This document shows, piece by piece, positions 31,937 through 40,438 of a DNA stretch of 64,000 nucleotides. The notes beneath the pieces were generated by a model that worked only from the letters and a program-made list of their open reading frames with translations, did not search any database and was not told the origin of the DNA. A program made the position numbers and the translations under genes. Where the stretch lies: the NCBI GenBank assembly GCA_050789255.1, contig JBOZRQ010000010.1, positions 124,001-188,000 on the forward strand, written 5' to 3'. Source of the DNA: JBOZRQ01 sp050789255. GTDB taxonomy: Bacteria; Bacillota; Sulfobacillia; Symbiobacteriales; Symbiobacteriaceae. Each line of letters begins with the position of its first letter. The first letter of the stretch is position 1.

Positions 31937-32824
31937 TTACAGGAGTCTGAGGGCGCCCCACAGGGCAGGCAGGGCGAGGCCGCAGGCCGTGAGCACAAGG
32001 ATGGCCCACGCCTCCCGCGGGTGGCGCTCACCGCTGGCCACATGGGCCAGCCCTGCTGCGACCAGGGCCGCGGCTGCCACCAGCACAACGGAGCCTGCCT
32101 GGAGCGTCAGGTCGGCAGCGAGGTTGGTCAGGCCGGCGTAGCCCGTATAGCCGATGGCGGTACCAAGCATCGCAGAGGAGAGCAGCCGGGCTGCCGGGGC
32201 GCGGAGCCGGCGCCCGACCTCCATGACCCCGAGCCCATACAGCGCCCAGACTGCCACCGTGATGAAGACCCGGGTCGACTCCTGCCAGGCCAACAGCTGC
32301 GGGGTGACAGGCTCCCCCAGGGGCAAGGTGAAGACGGGCCCCAGCCAGCGCACCACCTCAAAGGCGCAGGCAAAGTAGCCCACGGCGGCGGCTGTAAGCG
32401 AGAGCATGCCGTTCACATCGCTGCCGGGGTCCCGGCGGACCAGGAGCGCTTCGGCTGCCCAGGTGGTGCCAAGGACGCCAAGATAGCTGGCGAAACGGAC
32501 CGCGGGCACCGCCCAGCGGGCGTTGCCCAGGAGGGCGCCCATCACGAGGTAAAGCAGCGCTGCGGCCAGCAGGCCCCGGGCGCCGTGGCGCAGCGCAGGG
32601 CCATGGACCCGGCGCTCAAGGGCTGCGAGCAGCAGCCCACCCACGCCCCACACCGCCGCGATGACCATCGCTTCATTGCCTGCCACCCGCCCGTCGTGGG
32701 CGCCGTCCATCCGGACGGCCACCAGGGCTGTGGCCCCTGCAACCAGGAGCAGTCCCACGGCCAGGGCCAAGGCTTGATTGAGCCGGCGACCATGGTGAAC
32801 AAGCTGCCAACGCTGACTGAGCAT
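31937..32824 (-). CDS. Polytopic membrane protein, unknown function
   Basis: A 295-aa protein with about eight to nine hydrophobic segments spread along its length (ALALAVGLLLVAGATALVAV, GLLAAALLYLVMGALL, VFITVAVWALYGLGVMEVG and others). It starts with a basic MLSQRWQLVHHGRRLN. Inter-helix loops are short, with no enzyme motif. It resembles the generic DUF-type multi-pass proteins without a recognisable family. It stands downstream of a nucleotidyltransferase gene on the same strand, 135 bases away, so it may have its own promoter. Confidence 0.65.
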   Translation of the reverse strand: MLSQRWQLVHHGRRLNQALALAVGLLLVAGATALVAVRMDGAHDGRVAGNEAMVIAAVWGVGGLLLAALERRVHGPALRHGARGLLAAALLYLVMGALLGNARWAVPAVRFASYLGVLGTTWAAEALLVRRDPGSDVNGMLSLTAAAVGYFACAFEVVRWLGPVFTLPLGEPVTPQLLAWQESTRVFITVAVWALYGLGVMEVGRRLRAPAARLLSSAMLGTAIGYTGYAGLTNLAADLTLQAGSVVLVAAAALVAAGLAHVASGERHPREAWAILVLTACGLALPALWGALRLL

Positions 32825-32958
32825 GGCTAATCCCCTCTTCTGCGAACTTTGTCGAAAAAGAGATTAGCTGTGGGACATAAATTTACCTGCATATCTGATA
32901 ATTGCAACGAAATGTAACAACGATGTAGATTTTTGTCGTATCAACGATACAAACCGTC

Positions 32959-33756
32959 TTATTTCTCTCGGCTTTGTTCGAGCTCGGACTGCAGGTCCAG
33001 TACCTGGAGCTCCGCAAGGGTGGACCTGATCAACGCCACCGCCCGACTCTTTTTGGCTGCCAGCTCCTGGGGCCCCGCTACGAAGAGCAGGGACTGCACC
33101 TCCTGGTGAAGCGCTGCCGGCAGGTCCCGCTCGAGGTAGCGAAATCCGAAGTTGTACCGCCACGGGCAGTGGCGAATGCGCAGCAACTCCACAAGCCGGC
33201 CCAACACGAGCCCGTGGTAATACGAAAAGGCGTCCACATAGCGGCCCCGTAGAATCTCCTTGTCGACGAAGCCGTGCATCATCTCCACGACGGCTTCATG
33301 CAGGGGGATGCGCTGGCGCAGGCGCCCCGCGAAGACCTTCGCATCGCTGGGGACCTGCATGGTGAGCCCGGCCTTGTCGAAGAGGACGGCCGGGGACCCG
33401 TGGATTTCAGGCTCCAGGAATCGATTGGGGTTGCTCGCCTCCATGATGCACAGATCGATGAGCAGGTAGGGACTGGCGCCCTCCAGCTTGTAGAAGCACT
33501 GCCAGTGCCCGTGCCAGGCGGGGCGTGGCACCTCGTAGCGCAGCTCGGTCGGGCTGAGGGCCGAAAGGGCGCCCTCCACAAGGCTGACGGTCTCATCCAC
33601 CTTGCCGTCGCAGATGATCACTTGAAGGTCCAGGTCGGACCACTGGTCCGCTCGCTTCATGGCGGTGGAGCCCGCCTCGTAGAATGCCTGGGCAAACTCG
33701 GCTGGCTCCAGCACAGCCCGCAGCGCCCCAAGAATCTGCTCCCTGCTAAGTGTCAC
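32959..33756 (-). CDS. Nucleotidyltransferase-fold protein
   Basis: A 265-aa protein with an N-terminal minimal nucleotidyltransferase motif: AGSTAMKRADQWSDLDLQVI (G-S then D-L-D), with a further acidic residue in LLIDLCIMEA. A helical C-terminal half follows (EAVVEMMHGFVDKEILRGRY, ALHQEVQSLLFVAGPQ), resembling aminoglycoside nucleotidyltransferase-like helper domains. GTG 33756 follows GGGAGG with seven bases between. It could be an antibiotic-modifying or regulatory enzyme, but the substrate is not evident from sequence. Confidence 0.7.
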   Translation of the reverse strand: MTLSREQILGALRAVLEPAEFAQAFYEAGSTAMKRADQWSDLDLQVIICDGKVDETVSLVEGALSALSPTELRYEVPRPAWHGHWQCFYKLEGASPYLLIDLCIMEASNPNRFLEPEIHGSPAVLFDKAGLTMQVPSDAKVFAGRLRQRIPLHEAVVEMMHGFVDKEILRGRYVDAFSYYHGLVLGRLVELLRIRHCPWRYNFGFRYLERDLPAALHQEVQSLLFVAGPQELAAKKSRAVALIRSTLAELQVLDLQSELEQSREK

Positions 33757-33889
33757 GTCCGGCCCTCCCACTTGTTACGTATGCAGTAATAGATTCGGCG
33801 CCGAACGCCGGGCTCCCCTTTCGCCCCCGCGGAAGGAATGCAGAAACGGAGCGAGAACCCAGACATACCGCAGTGGGAGAGGGTGTAGC

Positions 33890-34420
33890 ATGATCACAGT
33901 CAGACCCGTGCGCTGGCCTGAAGATATTCCACAGGCGACCGCCATTGATCCGACCTTCACCACCGACCGCATCTACCGAGTTGTGGCGGGTGACATGGGC
34001 TTCACTCTCGATGCGGAACCCTGCCAGGTCACGAAGACGCTATGTTCCCTGGCCGAAGAGGTCCCCGACCTGCAGAAAATGGAGCACGTGGTGCTAGCTG
34101 AACGGGACGGCGAGGTGGTCGGCATCGCCGCTGCGAGCGTAAGCCGGTGGAACGGCCGTGCCGTGCTCTGGCACCTGTACATACAGCCGGCCCACCGGGG
34201 CGTCGGCGCCGGCCGGGCCCTGCTGGACTCGATCGAGGCCTACGCCCGGCAGGCCGGTGCGTGGTGCATATGGCTGGAGGCCCAGAACGTGAACTACCCG
34301 GCCATCCAGTTCTACCGCCGCCACGGCTTTGAGCTTTGTGGCCTGGACCGTTGCCTTTATGACCCCAAGGGGCCCGGCGGCGGGGAGACGGCGCTGTACT
34401 TCGCCCGGATGCTGCGGTGA
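33890..34420 (+). CDS. GNAT family N-acetyltransferase
   Basis: A 176-aa acetyltransferase. The acetyl-CoA-binding motif A is AVLWHLYIQPAHRGVGAGRALLDSIEAYARQ (R-G-x-G-x-G/A at about 100-110), shown here in parts as LYIQPAHRGVGAGRALLD; motif B is NYPAIQFYRRHGFELCGLD. GAGAGGGT precedes ATG 33890. The acceptor is unknown. It stands directly before mntH on the same strand with 41 bases between, and may share its transcript. Confidence 0.85.
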   Translation: MITVRPVRWPEDIPQATAIDPTFTTDRIYRVVAGDMGFTLDAEPCQVTKTLCSLAEEVPDLQKMEHVVLAERDGEVVGIAAASVSRWNGRAVLWHLYIQPAHRGVGAGRALLDSIEAYARQAGAWCIWLEAQNVNYPAIQFYRRHGFELCGLDRCLYDPKGPGGGETALYFARMLR

Positions 34421-34461
34421 AGTCGCTGGTACAAGGCACGGCGGAAGGGTGGTGAGACGGC

Positions 34462-35772
34462 ATGGAGTTCCAAGATGAGAGTCAGGGTCCCTCGGCTGCA
34501 GACGCCAGAACGGTTCAGGACGCGATGGCGGTCCTGCAGGGCACCGGCGAGAAGCGGTCGCCCTTCGCCAGACTGATGCCGTTTCTTGGCCCGGCCTTTA
34601 TCGCAGCGGTGGCCTATATCGACCCCGGCAACTTCGCCACCAACATTCAGGCGGGGGCCAAGTTCGGCTACCTGCTGCTCTGGGTCATTCTGGCCAGCAA
34701 CCTGATGGCCATGCTCATTCAATCGCTCTCTGCCAAACTGGGCATCGCTACAGGGAAGAATCTGGCCGAAATGTGCCGGGATCACTTTCCCCGACCGGTG
34801 GTTTACACCATGTGGATCCTCATGGAGGGCGTGGCGATTGCCACCGACCTGGCTGAGTTTCTCGGCGCCGCGCTGGGCTTCCAGCTGCTCTTCCACATCC
34901 CCCTGATCTGGGGCGCCGTGCTGGCGGCCGTCGCCACCTTTGGCGGACTGGCGTTGGAGAAATACGGTTTCCGCCCCATTGAGGCGCTGATCTCCGTGCT
35001 CCTTGCGGTGGTGGCCATTTCGTATGTCGTGGAGAACGTGCTCCACGTGCCGGATCTTCAGCCGTTACTCTACCATGCCGTCGTGCCCCAGTTTCAGGGT
35101 GCTGAGAGCGTGTTGTTGGCGGCGGGCATTCTCGGCGCCACAGTGATGCCCCACGTGATCTTCCTGCACTCCGGCCTCACGCAAGGGCGAATCGTGACCA
35201 AGGACCCCAAGTTGATGAAGCGGCTCTTTCGCTACGAGCTCGTCGACGTGGCCATCGCCATGGGCGTGGCCGGGCTGGTGAACGGCGCCATGCTGGTGAT
35301 GTCCGCCGGGACCTTCCACCAGGCCGGCCTGACGGGGGTCGGCACCATTGAGGAGGCCCACCGCACCCTGGAGCCCTTGCTGGGGCAGGCCTCCTCCTGG
35401 TTTTTCGCCCTTTCCCTGCTGGCGGCCGGCCTCTCCTCCTCCATGGTCGGCACCATGTCCGGTTCGGTCATCATGCAGGGGTTCCTGCACTGGCATATCC
35501 CCGTTTGGATCCGCCGGGTGGTCACCCTGGCCCCGTCGTTTCTGGTGGTGCTCCTGGGGCTCGATCCTACTCGAACGCTGGTCATCAGCCAGGTGGTTCT
35601 GAGCTTCGGCCTGCCGTTCGCCGTGATCCCCCTGATCATGTTCACTCGCCGCAAGGATCTGATGGGCGACCTCGCCAATGCCCCGTTGACGAACCTGGCT
35701 GCGTCGCTGGTCGCAGCGCTGATCATCTTCCTGAACCTGTATCTCGTCGTGCAACTGCTGGCAGGGGGGTAA
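34462..35772 (+). CDS. mntH: NRAMP-family divalent metal transporter (MntH type)
   Basis: A 436-aa, roughly eleven-helix transporter. The metal-site motif DPGN lies in AYIDPGNFATNIQAGAKFG (helix 1, about residue 52) and MPHVIFLHSGL marks helix 6 (about 228). These are the NRAMP metal-binding residues for Mn2+/Fe2+ uptake driven by protons. GGTGAGACGG precedes the ATG. No Mn riboswitch or clear MntR site is visible upstream. A double UspA gene follows three bases after the stop. Confidence 0.9.
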   Translation: MEFQDESQGPSAADARTVQDAMAVLQGTGEKRSPFARLMPFLGPAFIAAVAYIDPGNFATNIQAGAKFGYLLLWVILASNLMAMLIQSLSAKLGIATGKNLAEMCRDHFPRPVVYTMWILMEGVAIATDLAEFLGAALGFQLLFHIPLIWGAVLAAVATFGGLALEKYGFRPIEALISVLLAVVAISYVVENVLHVPDLQPLLYHAVVPQFQGAESVLLAAGILGATVMPHVIFLHSGLTQGRIVTKDPKLMKRLFRYELVDVAIAMGVAGLVNGAMLVMSAGTFHQAGLTGVGTIEEAHRTLEPLLGQASSWFFALSLLAAGLSSSMVGTMSGSVIMQGFLHWHIPVWIRRVVTLAPSFLVVLLGLDPTRTLVISQVVLSFGLPFAVIPLIMFTRRKDLMGDLANAPLTNLAASLVAALIIFLNLYLVVQLLAGG

Positions 35773-35775
35773 GCC

Positions 35776-36678
35776 ATGTTCCGACATCTGCTTGTTCCGC
35801 TCGATGGGTCCCACCTGGCGGAGGCGAGCCTGTCGCCTGCCCGCTCCCTTGCCGCGTCCCTGCGTGCGGAGATCACGTTGATCCACGTGCTGGAGCGAAA
35901 CGCCCCCACCGTGGTGCACGGCGACCGGCATCTGGCCAGCGTGTCCGACGCGGAACAATACCTGCGCACGCAGGCCGAGCTGCTACGGCATGACGGTTAC
36001 GACGTACACTACCACGCCCACGACACAGCCGAAGGGAACGTCGCCAGATCGATCTGCGAGCATGCCCGGGAGGTCGGGGCCGATCTGATTGTCCTGACGA
36101 CGCACGGCGGCAGCGGCGGTCTGCGCGGCATCGTGGTGGGCAGCATCGCCCAGCAGGTGATCGGTGCCGACTCGGTCCCGGTTCTGATCATCCATCCAGA
36201 GGCGGCGCCCGCCCAGTTCGCCTGCAAGCGGCTGGTTGTGCCGCTCGATGACACAGTGAGCCACGAGACCTCCGTGCCCATCGCCAAAGATCTGGCGAAG
36301 GCGGTCGGGGCCAGCGTTCAGCTGGTTTCGGTGGTGCCAAGGCGTGGTGATCTCGCGGGGGGCCGGGGGGCCGTGGGGCGGCTCCTCCCCACCGCCATGG
36401 CCGCCCTCCTCGACGAGCAGGAACGCATAATGGGTTCCCGCCTCCACGGTCTGTGCGAGAGCCTGCAGGCCGAGGGCGTCCCGGTCGTCAGCGCCGTGGT
36501 CCGCGGAGAGCCTATCCACCAAATCTTGAAGGCGCTGCAGCAGGCAGATGCTGACCTCCTGGTCCTTTCCACGCACAGCAAGAGGGGGTGGGCGGCGTTT
36601 TGGGCCGGCAGCGTAGCGCCGCGACTGGTCACACAGTGGCGCCGACCAACCCTGCTCGTGCGGGCGTCGGCTGAATAA
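35776..36678 (+). CDS. Tandem universal stress protein (two UspA domains)
   Basis: A 300-aa protein with two UspA domains (about 1-143 and 150-298). Each begins with the LVPLDGS/VPLDDT strand. The ATP-binding pattern G-x2-G-x9-G-S/T is clear in the first domain (GGSGGLRGIVVGSIAQQV) and looser in the second (SKRGWAAFWAGSVAPRL). It follows mntH with only three bases between, so translation may be coupled. A link between metal uptake and stress is possible but not shown by the sequence. Confidence 0.9.
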   Translation: MFRHLLVPLDGSHLAEASLSPARSLAASLRAEITLIHVLERNAPTVVHGDRHLASVSDAEQYLRTQAELLRHDGYDVHYHAHDTAEGNVARSICEHAREVGADLIVLTTHGGSGGLRGIVVGSIAQQVIGADSVPVLIIHPEAAPAQFACKRLVVPLDDTVSHETSVPIAKDLAKAVGASVQLVSVVPRRGDLAGGRGAVGRLLPTAMAALLDEQERIMGSRLHGLCESLQAEGVPVVSAVVRGEPIHQILKALQQADADLLVLSTHSKRGWAAFWAGSVAPRLVTQWRRPTLLVRASAE

Positions 36679-36682
36679 GTGA

Positions 36683-36718
36683 AGGGCGGACGAGGATCTC
36701 TCCTCGCCCGCCCTGTGC
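36683..36718. terminator. Terminator between converging genes
   Basis: AGGGCGGACGAGGA pairs with TCCTCGCCCGCCCT (one mismatched pair) around loop TCTC, at 36683-36713. It lies between the UspA gene and the converging GNAT gene. Confidence 0.7.
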
Positions 36719-36719
36719 T

Positions 36720-37178
36720 TTACGACCGTCGCAGCGGCTTCTCCATCTGGTACCGGGTCACCTCGTACCCCTCGCTCCGGTAGAGCGAGACCGCCGCCTC
36801 GTTGGTGCTGGTGACCATCAGGTGAACCGACTCGCAGCCGTAGCTGAGCAGGTACATCTCACCCTCATGCATCAGCTGGCGGCCAACGCCCATGCCCCGG
36901 CAGCGGCTGGCCACGTGGATGGCCGAGACCTCCCCACGGCGGCGCCCGGAGTGCTCCACCTCGATCACCAGCCAGATGAACCCAGCCACGCCGTGCTCAT
37001 CCTCGGCGACGAGGACCATCTGGCCCGGGTCCCGGGTGGCCTCCTTCAGCTGTGCCCGCTTGCGGGCCAAAAACCCGGCGTCGGCCTTGAAGCTCGGGAA
37101 GTTGCTCTCATACAGCTCCGGCATGAAGCTCAGGATCGCCGCAACATCCCCCGGGAAGTCCAAGTACCGGACTCTCAT
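36720..37178 (-). CDS. GNAT family N-acetyltransferase (end of menaquinone operon)
   Basis: A 152-aa protein: VSAIHVASRCRGMGVGRQLMHEGEMYL is motif A (with R-G-M-G-V-G), and NEAAVSLYRSEGYEVTRYQME is motif B. The gene starts four bases inside the end of the MenG/UbiE gene (ATGA overlap), so it belongs to the menaquinone operon. The acceptor is unknown. It could be incidental or act on a protein such as a ribosomal N-terminus. Confidence 0.85.
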   Translation of the reverse strand: MRVRYLDFPGDVAAILSFMPELYESNFPSFKADAGFLARKRAQLKEATRDPGQMVLVAEDEHGVAGFIWLVIEVEHSGRRRGEVSAIHVASRCRGMGVGRQLMHEGEMYLLSYGCESVHLMVTSTNEAAVSLYRSEGYEVTRYQMEKPLRRS

Positions 37179-37921
37179 TGCTTGGTGCCGTAGTGGATGG
37201 CCACGGTGCCCATCATGAGCAGCTTGTAGCCGGTCTCCTTGAAGCCCGCCTTCTTGAACAGCTCCTCCAGCTCGTTCGGGAAGGGGTAGTTATCCAGCGA
37301 GCGGGAGAGGTAGGTGTAGGGTCGGACCTTGGCCTTGCGCCCGGTCTTGACCACAACCCAGTCGATCAGGGGGAGCAGGGTCTTCCAGTAAAGGAAGAAG
37401 CCCGTGCGAATGAACCAGCTGTAAGGCTTGGCCGCCTCCAGGCACACGAAGCGGGCGCCCGGCTTCAGCACCCGGTAGATCTCCGAGAGCGTCTGCGGGA
37501 TCGAGGGCACGTTGCGCATCGCCCAGCCCATGGTGGCGCCGTCGAAGGTGTTGGCCTCGAACTGGAGGTCCATGGCGTTGCCCCACTGGAGGGTGATCAG
37601 GTTGGCATGCTTGTGCTGGGCCACCCGGCGGCGCCCGACCTCCAGCATCCCCTCGGAGAAGTCAACGCCGATCACCTGACCGTTCGGTGCGACCTGCGAG
37701 GCGTCGAGCATCGACAGGTCACCGGTGCCGCACGCCACGTCCAGGATCTTGCCGCCGGGCGTGAACTGGGTCAGCTGCACAAACTCTTTGTGCCACTTCT
37801 CCCACTGGCCGGCGGACATGACCTGATTGAGCGAATCGTAGTTCTCCGCAATCTGGTCAAAGAGCTCACGAACGTACTCCGCCTTCTCCTCAGGGGCCGG
37901 CGGCTTATAGGCAGGTGCCAT
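37175..37921 (-). CDS. menG: Demethylmenaquinone methyltransferase (UbiE/MenG family)
   Basis: A 248-aa SAM-dependent methyltransferase. Signature elements are NYDSLNQVMSAGQWEKWHKEF, SAM motif ILDVACGTGDLSMLDAS, GVDFSEGMLEVGRRRV, and the conserved LQWGNAMDLQFEANTFDGATMGWAMRNV region (FD.AT...RNV is typical of UbiE/MenG), then EIYRVLKPGARFVCLEAAKP. It methylates the quinone ring in the last step of menaquinone synthesis. It follows the ABC permease gene by 12 bases in the operon. Confidence 0.92.
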   Translation of the reverse strand: MAPAYKPPAPEEKAEYVRELFDQIAENYDSLNQVMSAGQWEKWHKEFVQLTQFTPGGKILDVACGTGDLSMLDASQVAPNGQVIGVDFSEGMLEVGRRRVAQHKHANLITLQWGNAMDLQFEANTFDGATMGWAMRNVPSIPQTLSEIYRVLKPGARFVCLEAAKPYSWFIRTGFFLYWKTLLPLIDWVVVKTGRKAKVRPYTYLSRSLDNYPFPNELEELFKKAGFKETGYKLLMMGTVAIHYGTKQ

Positions 37922-37933
37922 CGTAAAATCCTC

Positions 37934-38695
37934 CTATCGCCGAACTTCCACCCAGGGGCAGGCGAGGCGTTCGGCCCAATCCAGGAGCACGTAGAAGCCG
38001 AAGCCCATCAGCGCCATGGAGATGACGCCGGCAAACATCAGGTCGAACATGCGGGCCGACCAGGCGTCCCAAACGAGGGCGCCGACGCCCAGCTGCGTGG
38101 CGTAGGTTTCAGCGAAGAAGAGCACAGCCACGGCGGTGCCGGTGGAGAGCCGGAGCGCTGTGAAGATCGCCGGCAGGGCTGCCGGGAAGATCACGTGCCG
38201 GTAGATGGCGACCTCGCCGCCGCCGAGCGACTGCACCGAGCGGATCAGGCCGGGGCTTACGCCCGCCGCCGCATCCCGCACCGTGACGAGGATCTGGAAG
38301 AAGATCACCAGCCAGATCAGGAAGATCTTCGAGGCGTCGCCGATGCCCAGCGTCACCAGGATGACCGGCAGGAAGACCACCTTCGGCACCGGGTGCGACA
38401 GGAAGAGCAGCACCGTGCCGATCGGGCCGCCCGAGCGCCCCAGGTAGAGCCCCAGCGGCACGCCGGCGACCAGCGCCAGCAGGGTGGCGGCAACGGTCCG
38501 GTAGAGTGACACGCCGAAGTGCTTGAGCAGCGGGCCGTCGATGATGGCGTTGAAGAAGGCCGTCACGGCGTCACCCAGGCGGGGGAAGGCGGAGATATCG
38601 AGGTAGAGCGCCAGCGCCTCCCACCCTGCGGCCAGGATGGCCAGGGCGATCAGGTAGTGGTACCACAGGCGCTTCGCAGGACCGTCCTTACGCAT
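37934..38695 (-). CDS. ABC transporter permease (SsuC/TauC/ThiX type) in the menaquinone operon
   Basis: A 253-aa inner-membrane permease with six hydrophobic segments and the coupling EAA-like motif SLGGGEVAIYRHVIFPAALPAIFTALRLS (about 155-185), cited as AIYRHVIFPAALPAIFTAL. It is of the family for nitrate, sulfonate, taurine and hydroxymethylpyrimidine importers. It overlaps the ATPase gene by eight bases and pairs with the substrate-binding lipoprotein further upstream. The substrate is discussed under the binding protein. Confidence 0.88.
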   Translation of the reverse strand: MRKDGPAKRLWYHYLIALAILAAGWEALALYLDISAFPRLGDAVTAFFNAIIDGPLLKHFGVSLYRTVAATLLALVAGVPLGLYLGRSGGPIGTVLLFLSHPVPKVVFLPVILVTLGIGDASKIFLIWLVIFFQILVTVRDAAAGVSPGLIRSVQSLGGGEVAIYRHVIFPAALPAIFTALRLSTGTAVAVLFFAETYATQLGVGALVWDAWSARMFDLMFAGVISMALMGFGFYVLLDWAERLACPWVEVRR

Positions 38696-39488
38696 GGTCC
38701 GCCACCCCCTTCTCCAGGGTGTCGCGAATCTCGTTGATCAGCTCGTGGAAGCGGCGGCCGCGCCGGTCACCGACGGACTCGTTGCGGAAGTGGCCGACGA
38801 TGCGGCCGGGACGGGGCGAGAGCACGATGATCTGCTGGCCCAGGTAGACCGCCTCGGCGATGGAGTGGGTCACCAGCACCAGGCTGGTCTGCCGCCGCTG
38901 CCAGATCGACAGCAGCAGGTCCTGCATCTCCTCGCGGGTCAGGGCATCGAGGGCCGAGAAGGGCTCGTCCATCAGCAACAGGTCGGGCTCCAGCGCCAGC
39001 GACCGAGCGATCGCCACCCGCTGCCGCTGCCCGCCCGACAGCTGGTGGGGCCAGCGGTTGGCCAGCTCCTTCAGCCCCACTTCGGCCAGGGCCCGGTCAG
39101 CTGCCTCCAGCGACTGGCCCCGGATCTCCAGGCCCAGACCGGCGTTGCGGCGCACGGTCTTCCAGGGGAGCAGGCCGTACTCCTGGAGCACCAGGGAGGT
39201 GCCGGGGCGCCGTGGCTGGACCGCCTCCCCCGCCACCAGCAGCTCGCCGGAGGTGACCGGCAGCAGGCCGGCGATCAGGCTGAGCAAGGTGGTCTTGCCG
39301 CATCCCGAGGGGCCCACGACCGCCAGGGTCTCCCCCTTTGGCAGGGCAAAGGAGACGTCGCGCAGGGCGATCGTCTCCTGATAGGCGTACGTGAGGCTGC
39401 GGGCCTCGATTACTTGGGCAGAGCGCTGGTGTTCACCAGCTCCTCGTAGGTGACCTTGCTCTTGATGATCTTCTTGTCGAGCAGCCAC
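38688..39488 (-). CDS. ABC transporter ATP-binding protein in the menaquinone operon
   Basis: A 266-aa ATPase of the SsuB/TauB/NrtD type: Walker A GPSGCGKTTLLSLIAG, Q loop region SLVLQEYGLLPWKTV, signature LSGGQRQRVAIARSLA and Walker B LLLMDEPFSALDALTRE. The conserved domain begins at VIEARSLTYAYQ, but no start codon is near; GTG 39488, ten bases after GGAGGCGG, is the only candidate, which makes the gene overlap the binding-protein gene by 79 bases and adds about 26 residues of unrelated leader. The true start is thus uncertain. Confidence 0.85.
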   Translation of the reverse strand: MAARQEDHQEQGHLRGAGEHQRSAQVIEARSLTYAYQETIALRDVSFALPKGETLAVVGPSGCGKTTLLSLIAGLLPVTSGELLVAGEAVQPRRPGTSLVLQEYGLLPWKTVRRNAGLGLEIRGQSLEAADRALAEVGLKELANRWPHQLSGGQRQRVAIARSLALEPDLLLMDEPFSALDALTREEMQDLLLSIWQRRQTSLVLVTHSIAEAVYLGQQIIVLSPRPGRIVGHFRNESVGDRRGRRFHELINEIRDTLEKGVADHA

Positions 39489-40414
39489 TGCACAACCGCC
39501 TCCAGATCTTCCTTCTTGGGAGCCTGCGCCGCCGAGAACGGAACGACCTGGTAGGCATCCTTGATCTCAGCGGGGAGGCCGGCCTTCTCGACCAGCACGT
39601 CGCGGTAGCTGTTCGGGGCGGCCTTGATCTCGCCGACGGCCCAGTTGTAAGCCTGGAAGAACTTAGTGACGCCGTCGAGCTTCTCCTTCATCGCCTTCTC
39701 GGTGAAGACGACGACGGACATGGAGTAGTTATTCTTGGCCTGGGCGTCGGAAGCCAGCAGCTTGGCGCCCTTGGAGACGGCCAGGGAGAAGAGCGGGTCG
39801 GGCATGATGGCGGCCTTGACCTTGCCGCTCATGAGCGACTCGAAGCGCAGCGTGATCTGCGGGATCGGGGTGATCTTGATCTCCTCGGGCTTGAGGCCGG
39901 CGTCCAGGAGCATCTTCTCCAGGACGTAGTGGGTGACCGAGTTGGTGGAGGTGGCGACCTCAACGTTCTTCAGGTCCTCCAGCTTGGAGATGGTCGAGCC
40001 GGGGGCGGCCATGATGCCCATGGGGCCCTCTTCCTTGGTGACACCCAGGTTGATCGAGGCGATGTTTACCTTGGTCCCCGATGCATAAAGGGTCGTGGTA
40101 GCCAGCGGGTCGGCCAGCATGCCGTCGATCTGCCCGCCGATGATGGCTGCGTCACGCTCGTTGGCGGAGTTGAACTTGATCAGCTCGACGTTGACGCCTG
40201 CCTTCTTGTAGAAGTCCTTCGCCTCGGCGACCCAGAAGGGCAGGCCGTCCACGGTGGGGATCTGACCGATCTTCAGGGTGACGGTGGGAGCCGGGGTGGC
40301 GGGAGCAGGGGTCTCGGCGCCCTTCTTGTAGGTGTCCGCCGGCTTGGAGCCGCAACCGGCCAGGATGCCTGCGGTGAGGACGGTGGCAAGTACTGCAGAG
40401 ACTAAGCGCTTCAT
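39410..40414 (-). CDS. ABC transporter substrate-binding lipoprotein (NMT1/SsuA-like) in the menaquinone operon
   Basis: A 334-aa lipoprotein with signal peptide MKRLVSAVLATVLTAGILAGC and lipobox ILAG|C. After a Pro/Ala linker comes a type II periplasmic-binding fold: TLKIGQIPTVDGLPFWVAEA, IIGGQIDGMLADPLATTTLY, KLEDLKNVEVATSTNSVTHY and MSGKVKAAIMPDPLFSLAV. Such proteins bind small sulfonates, nitrate, taurine or thiamine precursors. It follows the UbiA-type gene by 24 bases and opens the importer part of the operon. The context suggests a menaquinone-related ligand, but this is inference. Confidence 0.88.
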   Translation of the reverse strand: MKRLVSAVLATVLTAGILAGCGSKPADTYKKGAETPAPATPAPTVTLKIGQIPTVDGLPFWVAEAKDFYKKAGVNVELIKFNSANERDAAIIGGQIDGMLADPLATTTLYASGTKVNIASINLGVTKEEGPMGIMAAPGSTISKLEDLKNVEVATSTNSVTHYVLEKMLLDAGLKPEEIKITPIPQITLRFESLMSGKVKAAIMPDPLFSLAVSKGAKLLASDAQAKNNYSMSVVVFTEKAMKEKLDGVTKFFQAYNWAVGEIKAAPNSYRDVLVEKAGLPAEIKDAYQVVPFSAAQAPKKEDLEAVVQWLLDKKIIKSKVTYEELVNTSALPK

Positions 40415-40438
40415 GGTAGTGGGGTTCCTCCGTTCTGT

